Positions 54,800 to 64,000 of a stretch of DNA of 64,000 nucleotides are shown in pieces. The stretch comes from Paenibacillus terrigena DSM 21567 (GTDB lineage: Bacteria > Bacillota > Bacilli > Paenibacillales > Paenibacillaceae). Both the position numbers and the translations under genes were made by a program. Below the pieces are notes generated by a model. The model was not told where the DNA came from, searched no databases, and saw only the letters and a program-made list of their open reading frames with translations. Where the stretch lies: NCBI RefSeq assembly GCF_000374845.1, contig NZ_KB895414.1, positions 682,001 through 746,000 of the forward strand. The letters are read 5' to 3'. The first letter of the stretch is position 1; each line of letters begins with the position of its first letter.

Positions 54800-55235
54800 A
54801 CAAATCCTTCTTGTTTATAAATTCAGCTTCTATTACTTCATAATTTTTATTAACAGGATTACCACCGTACCTCTGAAGGATTTTGGTTATGACATTATAA
54901 AAAGCAAATTCAGGGGTCGCTCCTTTAGAAGAGTACTCATACTCTTGGTTATCGGTAACAATTACCTTATATCCCATTCCCGAATAAGATAAGTTGAATT
55001 TGGTATCATTTTCTTCTAACCAAGAGATTAAATCAAGTAAACTCGGAATCCATGTACCTTCCTTGTATATCTCTTCCTCACAGAGAAAATTTCCCGAAGG
55101 CAAGATTCTTCCACCTACCACCCATGTTGAGTTTTGATAATCATAAATGTCTTGTGGATACACTGAATCTGCATAATCGGGTCTTTTGAATCCTAAATTA
55201 AACAACTTTACTGCTTCTGTTTTCGATAAGGACAT
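54798..55235 (-). CDS. Putative immunity protein of the RHS toxin
   Basis: 145 residues, acidic overall, with no signal peptide, so cytosolic. The middle has GTWIPSLLDLISWLEEN and the end GATPEFAFYNVITKILQRYGG. No named family is assigned. It begins 16 bases after the stop of the 2089-residue RHS gene on the same strand, the classic place of an immunity gene for a polymorphic toxin. It would neutralise the C-terminal toxin domain in the producing cell; this is inferred from position and size. Confidence 0.6.
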   Translation of the reverse strand: MSLSKTEAVKLFNLGFKRPDYADSVYPQDIYDYQNSTWVVGGRILPSGNFLCEEEIYKEGTWIPSLLDLISWLEENDTKFNLSYSGMGYKVIVTDNQEYEYSSKGATPEFAFYNVITKILQRYGGNPVNKNYEVIEAEFINKKDL

Positions 55236-55251
55236 ATCATCACACCCAGAC

Positions 55252-58200
55252 CTACTTTATTTTGATAACTGTACCAGTTGAACTCTTATGTTTTCCAACA
55301 ATAAAGTTACCGTATTCGTCGGCGTCAGAAACCCAATTGAGTTCTTTTCCACCTTTTGCTTCTTTAAATACTTTAAAAGCAGAATCAGCATGACCAGTCG
55401 TGTCTTTAGCCCACCACATTCCTGTTTTCGGGTCACGATATGCTGAAACAGTACTTCCATTAAATTTATAATCTATTTTCTTATCAGCACCAGTCTTTAT
55501 ATCCCATTTTGTAGTTGTATTAGGTGTACTACAAGCGTTATGCGTCCAAATACCAAGGTTGGATACAAAGTACGTATGGAAGTCCTTTACCTTAAAGTTG
55601 TAGACTGTCCTATGTTCCTTCTTAACTTCAATCTTCTCGATGGCTAATTCTTTGCCATCTGAAGTTGTCAGAACATCGCCCACCACAAGGTCTTTGGACT
55701 TCACCCAATCCTTGCCAACAATCCAGAACGGATGCTCATCAGTTGTCGTTATGACTTCGCCGCCAACAGTAATATTATACGTTTCTTCAACATCGCGATG
55801 GAAGAGCCATTCAACTTCCTTGTAAGCTATCTCTCCTGTATCATCGTCTTTAGCTAGGACTTTATCCCCTACCTCGATTTCCTCGATAGGTTTCTCCCCT
55901 TCGTCTGTCATTACTTTAGTACCAGCTATGAAACACTGGCATTCATTTTGTCTTTTGAGAGAATTTGAACCAGATTTAATACTAGTTACTCCTTCAACTA
56001 ATGCAATCCCTAAAATAATCGTATCTATATTCTCTACATCGTATTTTAATACAACATCACCCATCGCTTGCTTATACTTAATATTACCTTTATTGTTTGC
56101 TGTCATAAAACTTTTGTGATCAAATTGATACTGGTACATGTAAAAGCTATAATCAATTTCGGAATTAGATTTCATTCTTCTGATATTATTCTTATCTAAA
56201 TAATATCCCGAATCCCCACCAACTCCACTACTTAATATTAGAAAATGTCCACTAGGATCAAAATATATGAGCGGGTTGTTACTCACATACGTATATAAAT
56301 TCAAACTTAATGGATTATTTTGTTCCCCTTCATACGTATCCTCATTAATAAACCTTCCAATACTCGGATCGTACCATCTTGCTCGTAAATATTGTAATTG
56401 GGTCGTATCATCCCATAACTCACCAGAATATCTAAATGGATTGTGAACCTGTTCTGTCTGGTTGATTGGTTTTCCCCAAATATCATAACTATACTGATTT
56501 AAGATATTACCTGCTTCATCACGCAATTCAACAATATCGCCATGCCCATTTGTTAGAACAAAAGCTCTACTACCATTTGCATATTCTATAGACTCTAGTT
56601 TATTTCCTCTAACATAGTGTGCTTTAAGTTGTGGCCTACCGTTTACAACAGTTGCTTCAGCGATGATTTGTTGACCATCATAATAATAACGTGTCGTTAT
56701 TCCATTCTCTATACGCTCAACAAGTAGATCATCTCCATCGTAACGATATTGTACCAGTTTGCCGTCAATTTTCACGCTTGTTAGCCGGTCTGTGGAATCG
56801 AAAGCATTCTCCACCGATGCTAGACTCAATACTTCATTCGATGATTTTAACTCTGATCTGTTACCGCGCAGATCATACGTATATTTCATGTCATACGATA
56901 ATGATTCAATGCGATTTAATACATCATAAGTAAAGCTCTTTGCTTGTCCAGTCTGGCTTTGATACACTATATTCTTATTCGAATCGTATTTATACTCGTA
57001 ATTATTAATTGAGTTATTATTCAAACTTTCTGATAACCTAACAAGCGATTTCCCATCATATTGATTCTTCGAAATTAGACCAGTAGATGTGTTTGTTTCT
57101 TTTAACAATCCATTTAGGTAATATGAATACTGAACATCTGTCTTAGTTTCCATATTTCCTACACTCTTCAAACGATTCATATTATCATATGCATAGTAGA
57201 TATTCTTACCGAATGGATCCGTCATCTGAATCCGATTACCATTGGTATCGTACGTCATTGATAACTGTAGCCCATCAGGATACGTCTTAGTTAGGAGTTG
57301 TTCTGTTTCTGGATCATACTTATAACTTGTAACCCCTGTTCCATCCGTCATACTAATACGTTTACCACCTGCATCATAAGAATAACTCGTTTCATCATCA
57401 GAACTTATTCTTGATACCAGACGATTGCGTTTATCATAATCAAACGTAACCTGCTTCCCATTGCGGTCTATTCTCTTGACGAGATTATCGTTCGCATCAT
57501 AATATTTACGCTCAGCTTGATTTGTTTCATCAATAATGCGGATTACACGACCAAGCTCATCATATTCTTTGGTCTTCAATTTCCCATCTGGGAATTGAGT
57601 CTTTTGTAAATTTCCCATCATATCGTAACTATAACGAGTTACTTCATTCTTTGCATTTGTTACAGCCGTTAATTGACCCAAAATATCATATCCATACTTT
57701 GTGCTTTGTTGCTTGGCATCTAGTTCTTCAATGAGCTTTCCTGTTATTGGATTATAAACATACTTCGCTTCTTGCGTTGAGGTAGTACTTCCTGATGTTT
57801 TTTCATCAATCCTATCAAGACGGCCAAACTTATCATAAGTTTCGATCACCATGTTACCTTCAGCATCCGTACTTGACTTTTGTCGAGTTGAATCGAGATA
57901 CTGAAATCTTGATTCTGAGCCCTCTGCATTCACTGTTGATTGAATTCGTCCCCACGCATCATAACGATTCTGAGTTAAATTGGACAGCGCATCTTCAGTA
58001 GAAATTACGCGTCCAAATGCATCGTAATTATACTTCGCCTTCTTCTCATAACTAGATCCCTTAAAAATACCTTCTTCGGTCTTCCAGCCTAGGGCATTCC
58101 AGCGAGTTTGACTCTTGCTTCCAACCTCATTAGTCACAGTTGTCGTATTTAATTTATCATCATACTCAGCTTTTATTGACTCACCTGCTGGATAAGTGAC

Positions 58201-61200
58201 TTGACGTATTCTGCCTAAGTTGTCATATTGGTAGCTTGTTCGAGAACCTTTCCCATCAATCATCCCTGTAACGAGCCCCGTTAATGACTCATACTCATTT
58301 TCGAGCGAGACTAGACTCTTTGTTCCCTCAGCATTACTAACCATTACTGATTGTTTCGTTGGGAATGCTGAAGCACTTGCACTATTATACTCGGTGTTAA
58401 CTGTTATCGTCTGTGAACCATTAACAATAGACCTTGATGTTACATTGCCATACGTATCAATCGAATTATTGTTTACTTGTTGTAACAATTCTCCCGAAGC
58501 ATTATTCTTCTTAACTGTAGTCCGCGTGACATCACCAGCAATATTCCTAATCATTTCAGTATAAATGAATTGATTCGTGTCAACTTGTTCCAGTGAGTTT
58601 GCAAGGAGATGATTTCCAGAATCATAGTTAAAAGTACTTACTGCTCCATTGCTATCTACTCGTCTCGTCACATTACCATGATCATCATATTCAGTCGTTA
58701 CTGTTAATTTATCAGATGTTAGGTTGTCACTCGTAGTTACGCTAGTTGGAGATGTTGAATTATATGAGCGACTACCCACTTTCTTATTATAGGAATACTC
58801 AGTAGTTTTGATCGTACTACCAGCTTTCACCTCTGTATTATCTAGATAAAACTGTGAAGCCGTATTATTGTCAATATAATCCTTGCGGTATTTAAATGTA
58901 TTTTGAATCAAACCGTCATCTATCGTTGTAGAGAAGCTCATATCTTGATCATACGAGCTTCCAAAGAAGCTATTATTGTAATTCATTGACTGACGGTTAT
59001 ACGGTAAGACGCTTCCGTTCGTATAGCTAACCTCATCCCAACGAGAGGAAATGCGATAGACTTCATTATAAGACTCTGAACCCATATAGTTTTTTTGAGG
59101 TGATTTTTCATAATCATATAATGTAGTTGCTCCTGTTGGATGTTGAATCTTAGTAATTAAAGCATATGGATTATTAGCTGCACGTTCAGGGTAAGCTCCT
59201 AATAAGTTAAAACGTGCATTTGCTTTCAAATAATAATAAGTCGTCTTACGTCCTTCGGCATCTGTAACTGAATCTAAAAATTCTACACCGTCCACAATTC
59301 GTTTCGTATATGTAATCGTCTGTTTTCCATTTGTAACTATAACTTGGGAAGGAGTGTACGCGATTCTAATTGTATTGCCAATACTATCTTTAATTTGTGT
59401 AAGTAATTTACTATTATAAGTTGAACTTTGCTCATACAAGAAATGAATTTTATTGTTATATGGATCCGAAATTTGAATTAATCGTCCATCACTTGTAAAC
59501 CATTGTTTCAACCTACTGTCAATTGAAGTCAATACATAATTTGATTGTTCACCATTTACATTCAGAGTTGAATCTATTGTTAATGTTGGACTTTCCCACT
59601 CATATCCTTTTAATTTCGTTCCCTCGATTTGATAACGCCCACCATCCATCATATTTATATACTGTTTGCCCTTTTCTGACTCCATATATGGCAGCTTCCA
59701 GCGCCAACCTTTTCCGATTGGGGCTATTTTTTCGAACTGAGGGGTTTTGGTAGTGTTACTGTAGGTATATCCATAACCAGTATACGCAACATAGCCTTTA
59801 ATTACTGGGTTTGGATTCGATGAAATATAATATACCTTGCTATCTTGCACACCTAAGCGTGCTCCCTGATTATTCATAATAAAATTTTTTAGATTCGATA
59901 TTTCATTATAATCATATGAAGCCTCAGAATTTAGCTGAACATTTACGCCAGGTCCAGTTTGCTCTATTTTCGACTCAACTATAAATGGTTTCTGGTTCGT
60001 ATAAGCAAATCTCCAACTACCTTTATTCGAACCATACGAAATCCAATTATCATATCTTGTGTCTGTTGAATATCCAGGTTTTGTAATAGTCCCTATGTAA
60101 CCTTGACGCCATGTTCTTGTATCTGGAGATGCGGGCTTAGTTACAGTGCCTGAATAATTAGCTTTATACTCTTTGGTACATACATATCCAGCTGATTTCA
60201 GATCCGGAGAAGAACAAGCTTTCACTATATCCGTTGTCGTTCTATTTAAAGTCCCTGAGTATCCTCCATTAGTATATTGTAAAGAATCTGGGCAGGTATT
60301 CCCGCTTCCCGTTCTACTCCATACTCCTTTGGAATCATATTTTCCGGGTATTCTATTGGTACAGCTACCAGGCTCAGTCTTAGAATGAGCAGGAGTATAG
60401 GACCCTGAAATAATTTTCGATCCTCCATCTTTGTATAACCTACCAACAAATTGATTCTTATCATAATTTATATAATCCGGAAAACTATCTGTACTTTTTT
60501 CTAATTTTTCCTTGTGGTCATATTCAGATACCGCTGGATAATGGTATAATACAGGTTCATTTGCAGCTTTAATTGCCTGGTCTTTTATGTTATAGACTCC
60601 GACTGTTCGTTCATAAGTCTCATAAACTGGAGACGACGAAGAGTCAACTATACCATCATTATTCATATCATCCTGAATATACTTCACTTCGTTATACTTA
60701 ACTGTGTATTGTGGAATTAGTGTTTTGGCTACGGCACTGTACTCAACGTAATATTTATAAATATCATATGGGAAAGATTCTTCTCTATAATCCATATCAT
60801 AGAATTGAGCATCTCTAGTGCTATATTGTCGTGTCAATGAAAATCCTAGCCCATTCCTGCCAGGAAGTTTGATCTCGGTATTCTGAAGTGATAGCTCTCC
60901 AGTCATACTAGAAATTGACTCATTATTATTTCCAATAGCATATGGAGCTTGGCTGAATGAATCTTTCTGGTATACGGGCGCTTTTTCCAATACTGGAGGT
61001 GGTGTTACCCCCAGAAAATTCATTCGTGTCATCTGCCCCACATAAACTTCGTCGGTTACAGAAGATTCATTATTACTACTATGATTTTTTTCATCATAAA
61101 CTTGGCCTGTCACCGTTGCACTGCTACTCTCAATAAAACTCATTTTTTGTAAAATAGAGTTATTTATATCACCATACACCTGACCAGGTACACCTTGTGA

Positions 61201-61521
61201 AGTGTCCATTTCGTACACTTCACCTGTAACACTTTGAGATCTGTTCATTTCTGTTGCAAATAGTTTTTTCAATGCCTCTTCGTAACTGATATTCATACGC
61301 TCTGCATGATAAAGAATTTTATATATATCACTTAAATTGTGACCTGCATCAAGTTGTTCCTGAATAAATTCTTCTGTTACTGAAAACCGATCCAATATAG
61401 ACTCAATTGTAATTTGTGAGATCTCTTCATTAGCAGATACTTGTCCTAGATTATAGCCAATCAGTTCAATATTAAGCGTAAGTATTAATAGTAAGACAAC
61501 TATCTTTCTGATTAGTTTCAT
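55252..61521 (-). CDS. Secreted RHS/YD-repeat polymorphic toxin with Hint domain
   Basis: 2089 residues. A signal peptide (about 1-30) is followed by four V-T/P-G/D-x-V-Y motifs (98-160), a Cys-containing repeat region (about 370-490), and a long series of YD repeats that should form a hollow shell. The RHS core (about 1694-1757) has LRARWYDPSIGRFINEDTY and NPLIYFDPSGH. A Hint/intein-like domain (about 1863-1995) runs from CFIAGTKVMT to the end GIWTHN and probably cleaves the chain. The last ~94 residues are a toxin-like domain with TGHADSAFKVFKE and ADEYGNFIVGKHK, probably an enzyme such as an RNase, not certain. AAGGGAG precedes the ATG. Confidence 0.93.
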   Translation of the reverse strand: MKLIRKIVVLLLILTLNIELIGYNLGQVSANEEISQITIESILDRFSVTEEFIQEQLDAGHNLSDIYKILYHAERMNISYEEALKKLFATEMNRSQSVTGEVYEMDTSQGVPGQVYGDINNSILQKMSFIESSSATVTGQVYDEKNHSSNNESSVTDEVYVGQMTRMNFLGVTPPPVLEKAPVYQKDSFSQAPYAIGNNNESISSMTGELSLQNTEIKLPGRNGLGFSLTRQYSTRDAQFYDMDYREESFPYDIYKYYVEYSAVAKTLIPQYTVKYNEVKYIQDDMNNDGIVDSSSSPVYETYERTVGVYNIKDQAIKAANEPVLYHYPAVSEYDHKEKLEKSTDSFPDYINYDKNQFVGRLYKDGGSKIISGSYTPAHSKTEPGSCTNRIPGKYDSKGVWSRTGSGNTCPDSLQYTNGGYSGTLNRTTTDIVKACSSPDLKSAGYVCTKEYKANYSGTVTKPASPDTRTWRQGYIGTITKPGYSTDTRYDNWISYGSNKGSWRFAYTNQKPFIVESKIEQTGPGVNVQLNSEASYDYNEISNLKNFIMNNQGARLGVQDSKVYYISSNPNPVIKGYVAYTGYGYTYSNTTKTPQFEKIAPIGKGWRWKLPYMESEKGKQYINMMDGGRYQIEGTKLKGYEWESPTLTIDSTLNVNGEQSNYVLTSIDSRLKQWFTSDGRLIQISDPYNNKIHFLYEQSSTYNSKLLTQIKDSIGNTIRIAYTPSQVIVTNGKQTITYTKRIVDGVEFLDSVTDAEGRKTTYYYLKANARFNLLGAYPERAANNPYALITKIQHPTGATTLYDYEKSPQKNYMGSESYNEVYRISSRWDEVSYTNGSVLPYNRQSMNYNNSFFGSSYDQDMSFSTTIDDGLIQNTFKYRKDYIDNNTASQFYLDNTEVKAGSTIKTTEYSYNKKVGSRSYNSTSPTSVTTSDNLTSDKLTVTTEYDDHGNVTRRVDSNGAVSTFNYDSGNHLLANSLEQVDTNQFIYTEMIRNIAGDVTRTTVKKNNASGELLQQVNNNSIDTYGNVTSRSIVNGSQTITVNTEYNSASASAFPTKQSVMVSNAEGTKSLVSLENEYESLTGLVTGMIDGKGSRTSYQYDNLGRIRQVTYPAGESIKAEYDDKLNTTTVTNEVGSKSQTRWNALGWKTEEGIFKGSSYEKKAKYNYDAFGRVISTEDALSNLTQNRYDAWGRIQSTVNAEGSESRFQYLDSTRQKSSTDAEGNMVIETYDKFGRLDRIDEKTSGSTTSTQEAKYVYNPITGKLIEELDAKQQSTKYGYDILGQLTAVTNAKNEVTRYSYDMMGNLQKTQFPDGKLKTKEYDELGRVIRIIDETNQAERKYYDANDNLVKRIDRNGKQVTFDYDKRNRLVSRISSDDETSYSYDAGGKRISMTDGTGVTSYKYDPETEQLLTKTYPDGLQLSMTYDTNGNRIQMTDPFGKNIYYAYDNMNRLKSVGNMETKTDVQYSYYLNGLLKETNTSTGLISKNQYDGKSLVRLSESLNNNSINNYEYKYDSNKNIVYQSQTGQAKSFTYDVLNRIESLSYDMKYTYDLRGNRSELKSSNEVLSLASVENAFDSTDRLTSVKIDGKLVQYRYDGDDLLVERIENGITTRYYYDGQQIIAEATVVNGRPQLKAHYVRGNKLESIEYANGSRAFVLTNGHGDIVELRDEAGNILNQYSYDIWGKPINQTEQVHNPFRYSGELWDDTTQLQYLRARWYDPSIGRFINEDTYEGEQNNPLSLNLYTYVSNNPLIYFDPSGHFLILSSGVGGDSGYYLDKNNIRRMKSNSEIDYSFYMYQYQFDHKSFMTANNKGNIKYKQAMGDVVLKYDVENIDTIILGIALVEGVTSIKSGSNSLKRQNECQCFIAGTKVMTDEGEKPIEEIEVGDKVLAKDDDTGEIAYKEVEWLFHRDVEETYNITVGGEVITTTDEHPFWIVGKDWVKSKDLVVGDVLTTSDGKELAIEKIEVKKEHRTVYNFKVKDFHTYFVSNLGIWTHNACSTPNTTTKWDIKTGADKKIDYKFNGSTVSAYRDPKTGMWWAKDTTGHADSAFKVFKEAKGGKELNWVSDADEYGNFIVGKHKSSTGTVIKIK

Positions 61522-61609
61522 AAATAATAACTCCCTTAAAAGGATGATTTACAAGCAACAACAAGGAAATAAATGTGTTTCTTATAATTTTTATTTAAGT
61601 CATTAGTTC

Positions 61610-63295
61610 CTATGGTGTAATAATTTTCAAAAGATTCCCGTTTTTATCGTATTGATAAATTTTCAAAACTTGTCCAGAAGGAGTCGTGACATTACTCAAT
61701 CGTCCTGATTGATCATAATTGTACTTAAGCTCCCCCTTGTAAAAGGTTATTACATTTGATGGGTTAGACTCATTACCATCAGCATCATAAGCCTTTACTG
61801 ATAACTTATATAAATTATTATTTGGTAATAGGTTTACTGGATAGGAATTCGTATTTCCAGGAACACTAGCTATAACAAATTGGGTTCCATTATAAATATG
61901 ATACCATTCGACACCAAAGTTATCTGTTGATCCCGACCAGCTTAGTGTTGTTAGAGTACTCGATATTGCAAAATTGGTAGGTGCTGTAGGAGCTTGGTTA
62001 TCAATTGGACTATCTACATAATCAATTGTATAATCAATTGTTGCATACTCAGTTGCTGCTGCTAAATTCGGAGAATATGCTGCGGCGCCATAAATTACAC
62101 CTGACCATAAGCTCCTAAGATCCTGTCCGCGAACATTAAGTATCCCCTTCTGTGTTGATCCAACATATATAACGTTTCTCCCGTCTTTACCCGGTTTCGG
62201 AGAAGTGTAACCGAAATTCGCCTCATTTCCGTACTCCTCTTTAGTTAAATAAATCTCAACAGGCTGGAATAGCATTTCTGGATCATTATCGCCAAGATAG
62301 CTTTCTACGTACATTTGTTGGATTTGATTAACATTAAGGTCGGGGAAATCTACGTATACTTTATTTGATGTCCCAGGTTTATATATTCCTCCGTCAATAG
62401 TTACAGATGGGTCAACAGTTATTGGGTATGTTAATCCTGTTGTATCAAACTCAAGATCAATATATAATAAGCCCTCATTTTCATTCCTTAATAATTGTTT
62501 TACATCCCGCTTAATACCATTAGCATCAATCAAAAAAGCAGGAGCAATTTTCATCTTTCCTGATACTAGTCTGTCTGATAACTGACCTTTAACTTGAAAA
62601 GAAAATTTTCTCGGAGCATTTATCGACTTTAAAATGATATCTTCTTTTATTCCATTTGGTAAAACTTTAAGTTGAATGTCAGAGTCTTTCCAGACATCTT
62701 GATAACTAATTTTATCCCGATCTACCGAACCAATGACATCAGTAGCTCCAATAGGAATGAAAGTCAACTGGATGTTATCTTTCCCAATTAAATATCCTTT
62801 CTTAACACTCTTAGAAACCTCCAAATAAAATGGTACTTGAGCTGCAGTATAGGTATTGACCGCTGAATCTTTCTTTGTATTTTTCATCTGATTACTCTTT
62901 ATTTTTTTTATATTTACTGCCGTTTCACTTGACATGACTATATCAGATGTCAACAAATCATTTGTATCTAATAGAGATGTGTTTATATCCAAAAAATTAC
63001 CATTATTATCAAGATAGTGCATTGGCATTGAAGAATAAGTTTTCCGAGAATGACCGTTACTTAATCGGTATTGTTTTGAATTGCTAGTACGTTTACTAAC
63101 TATTTCAGTTGCTTCTTCACCACTTTTACCTTTCCCAATATTGATACATTTACTGAGATCTACAGTACATGTTTCTGTTTTTCCATTAATCTGCTGCGAA
63201 TACTCCACTTTACTCGCCTTCAACTCGTTAGGTATGAGAGATAGTGAAAACAAGATTACTAGCAACATCAAACTAACTTTTTTGGGATTCTTCAT
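61610..63295 (-). CDS. Secreted RHS-partner protein with Fn3-like domain and one YD repeat
   Basis: 561 residues with a signal peptide (about 1-28). The N-terminal half resembles the start of cell-wall RHS/WapA-type proteins (YQDVWKDSDIQLKVLPNGIKEDI, LEFDTTGLTYPITVDPSV). A DNRLRE-like beta region follows, then an Fn3-like domain from about 440 (APTAPTNFAISS, YKLSVKAYDADGNES). The last 45 residues are a single YD-type repeat, YNYDQSGRLSNV and YQYDKNGNLLKI. It lies 88 bases upstream of the large RHS gene and is probably co-transcribed. It looks like the first part of an RHS protein made as a separate chain; partner or docking function is inference. Confidence 0.8.
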   Translation of the reverse strand: MKNPKKVSLMLLVILFSLSLIPNELKASKVEYSQQINGKTETCTVDLSKCINIGKGKSGEEATEIVSKRTSNSKQYRLSNGHSRKTYSSMPMHYLDNNGNFLDINTSLLDTNDLLTSDIVMSSETAVNIKKIKSNQMKNTKKDSAVNTYTAAQVPFYLEVSKSVKKGYLIGKDNIQLTFIPIGATDVIGSVDRDKISYQDVWKDSDIQLKVLPNGIKEDIILKSINAPRKFSFQVKGQLSDRLVSGKMKIAPAFLIDANGIKRDVKQLLRNENEGLLYIDLEFDTTGLTYPITVDPSVTIDGGIYKPGTSNKVYVDFPDLNVNQIQQMYVESYLGDNDPEMLFQPVEIYLTKEEYGNEANFGYTSPKPGKDGRNVIYVGSTQKGILNVRGQDLRSLWSGVIYGAAAYSPNLAAATEYATIDYTIDYVDSPIDNQAPTAPTNFAISSTLTTLSWSGSTDNFGVEWYHIYNGTQFVIASVPGNTNSYPVNLLPNNNLYKLSVKAYDADGNESNPSNVITFYKGELKYNYDQSGRLSNVTTPSGQVLKIYQYDKNGNLLKIITP

Positions 63296-63578
63296 TGTTT
63301 AAATACCCACTTTCTCTTTTTGAAATAATCGACAAATATTTACACTTAGATCATTATAAAGATCCCAATCTATAACTACTATCGCTAAAAATGTCGTTTT
63401 TTATCGTTTTATCTATAGTATTTGTAAATGGCTCTGTAAGAATTATACAGAGCTTAACAACATGCTTTCTTTATAGTGGCATGACGTGATACGCACAAAC
63501 CACCACAGCTTTGTTATACTTCAATAAAAAATCTAATTAACTATCATACCAATCCATGAAATCAGCCTAAAATAATAC
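63296..63578 (-). promoter_or_regulatory. Leader and promoter region of the RHS genes
   Basis: No gene is seen. On the minus strand a TATAAT hexamer lies about 60 bases before the 561-residue gene, without a good -35. A dyad GCTCTGTA-N7-TACAGAGC lies at 63,431-63,453 and could be a regulator site or a weak terminator. Confidence 0.4.
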
Positions 63579-63603
63579 AAAAAAATAGACCTTCTCAGGT
63601 CTA
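63579..63603 (-). terminator. Intrinsic terminator overlapping the recombinase stop
   Basis: On the minus strand TAGACCT-GAGA-AGGTCTA is followed by seven T's. The stop codon TAG at 63,601-63,603 is the first part of the stem. Confidence 0.8.
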
Positions 63604-64000
63604 CTTAATTGGAAGAAGAGTCCATGGATCTATATACTCATCATCACCAACTTTAAAATATTTACTTGTATATTCATAAGACAAATCCCCCACGGATTGA
63701 CCCATATACTTCCAATGTATCTCTTTGGGTTCTGGTAAATGAACATACCCCATCATAGCGCCATAATTTAGATCGAGATCATTTGTTGTAAAAACAATCT
63801 TATCAATTATTTTCCTAAGGGTAGCATTACTTAAATTTTTAGTATCTATTTTTTTTAGGCCTTCAACAAAATCATTAAACTGTGCAACAAGTCTACACTT
63901 TTCCAAATCAATGTTTTTCAATTGCTCTAGTTCATTCTTTAAGATACTCATTTGATTGTTTAGTTTCCTTGAACGTTCAGCAAATTCTGTTTCTTCGATA
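63601..64000 (-). CDS. C-terminal part of a probable large serine recombinase
   Basis: The frame is open to the right edge, so the methionine at 63,951 is internal. The visible 132 residues start with a charged coiled-coil (ETEFAERSRKLNNQMSILK... about 60 residues). LSNATLRKIIDKIVFTTND follows, the pattern seen near the C-terminus of large serine recombinases, and then an unassigned tail with EPKEIHWKYMGQSVG. The catalytic N-terminal domain is outside the window, so the call rests on pattern only. If right, it is the integrase of the element that splits tadA. Confidence 0.45.
   Translation of the reverse strand, partial: IEETEFAERSRKLNNQMSILKNELEQLKNIDLEKCRLVAQFNDFVEGLKKIDTKNLSNATLRKIIDKIVFTTNDLDLNYGAMMGYVHLPEPKEIHWKYMGQSVGDLSYEYTSKYFKVGDDEYIDPWTLLPIK

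Overview
The window looks like a chromosome segment of a Gram-positive, moderate-GC member of the Bacillota, most likely Paenibacillaceae (an inference). The clues are strong AGGAGG-type ribosome binding sites, a Bce-type peptide-sensing module, YneK/DUF2621, a YkwD-like CAP protein, a 450-residue Bacillus-type glucose-6-phosphate isomerase, and a tad locus ending in a DUF6382-FHA protein. No rRNA, tRNA or CRISPR array was seen.

Layout. 1-2.3 kb: tail of an extradiol dioxygenase, a metallo-beta-lactamase-fold hydrolase and a secreted CAP protein. 2.3-10.3 kb: a minus-strand cobalamin salvage operon under a cobalamin riboswitch (btuF-btuC-btuD-cobT-cobU-cobS-cobQ-PAP2 phosphatase). 10.4-14.8 kb: a BceRSAB-like two-component system and ABC exporter, followed by an array of eight 51-bp repeats. 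15.3-18.1 kb: a second B12 cluster (cobD-type decarboxylase, cbiZ, cbiB), headed by a 280-bp MITE-like element. 18.7-26 kb: lipoate ligase, DMT transporter, HAD phosphatase, anaerobic ribonucleotide reductase nrdDG with paired NrdR-like boxes, and a GH35 beta-galactosidase. 26-31 kb: two AraC regulators and a Gfo/Idh dehydrogenase with two TIM-barrel isomerases, probably a sugar or polyol catabolic set. 31-35.3 kb: a thiamine-binding protein and a sulfate ABC transporter. 35.5-45.6 kb: housekeeping genes (TetR, YigZ, pgi, HIBADH-like, ppnP, tkt, purU, nfo, DUF2621, an epimerase).

45.6-54.4 kb is a minus-strand tad-type pilus operon: tadA fragment, tadB, tadC, a Flp-like pilin, two TadE-like proteins, DUF5702, prepilin peptidase and DUF6382-FHA. 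Its first gene in the window, the ATPase tadA, keeps only its last 137 codons. At about 54,397 the homology stops and AT-rich DNA begins. That DNA continues to the window end and carries a putative immunity gene, a 2089-residue secreted RHS/YD-repeat protein with a Hint domain and a short C-terminal toxin-like domain, a separate 561-residue RHS-like secreted partner, and the C-terminus of what looks like a large serine recombinase cut by the window edge.

The main idea worth testing is that an integrative element carrying an RHS toxin-immunity module lies inside tadA. That would silence, or reversibly switch, the pilus operon in the way sigK is split by skin. Other items of interest are the 51-bp array, a 280-bp repeat family (two copies and a solo end), a PAP2 phosphatase placed where an alpha-ribazole-phosphate phosphatase would be expected, and a pair of matched dyads upstream of the HAD gene.
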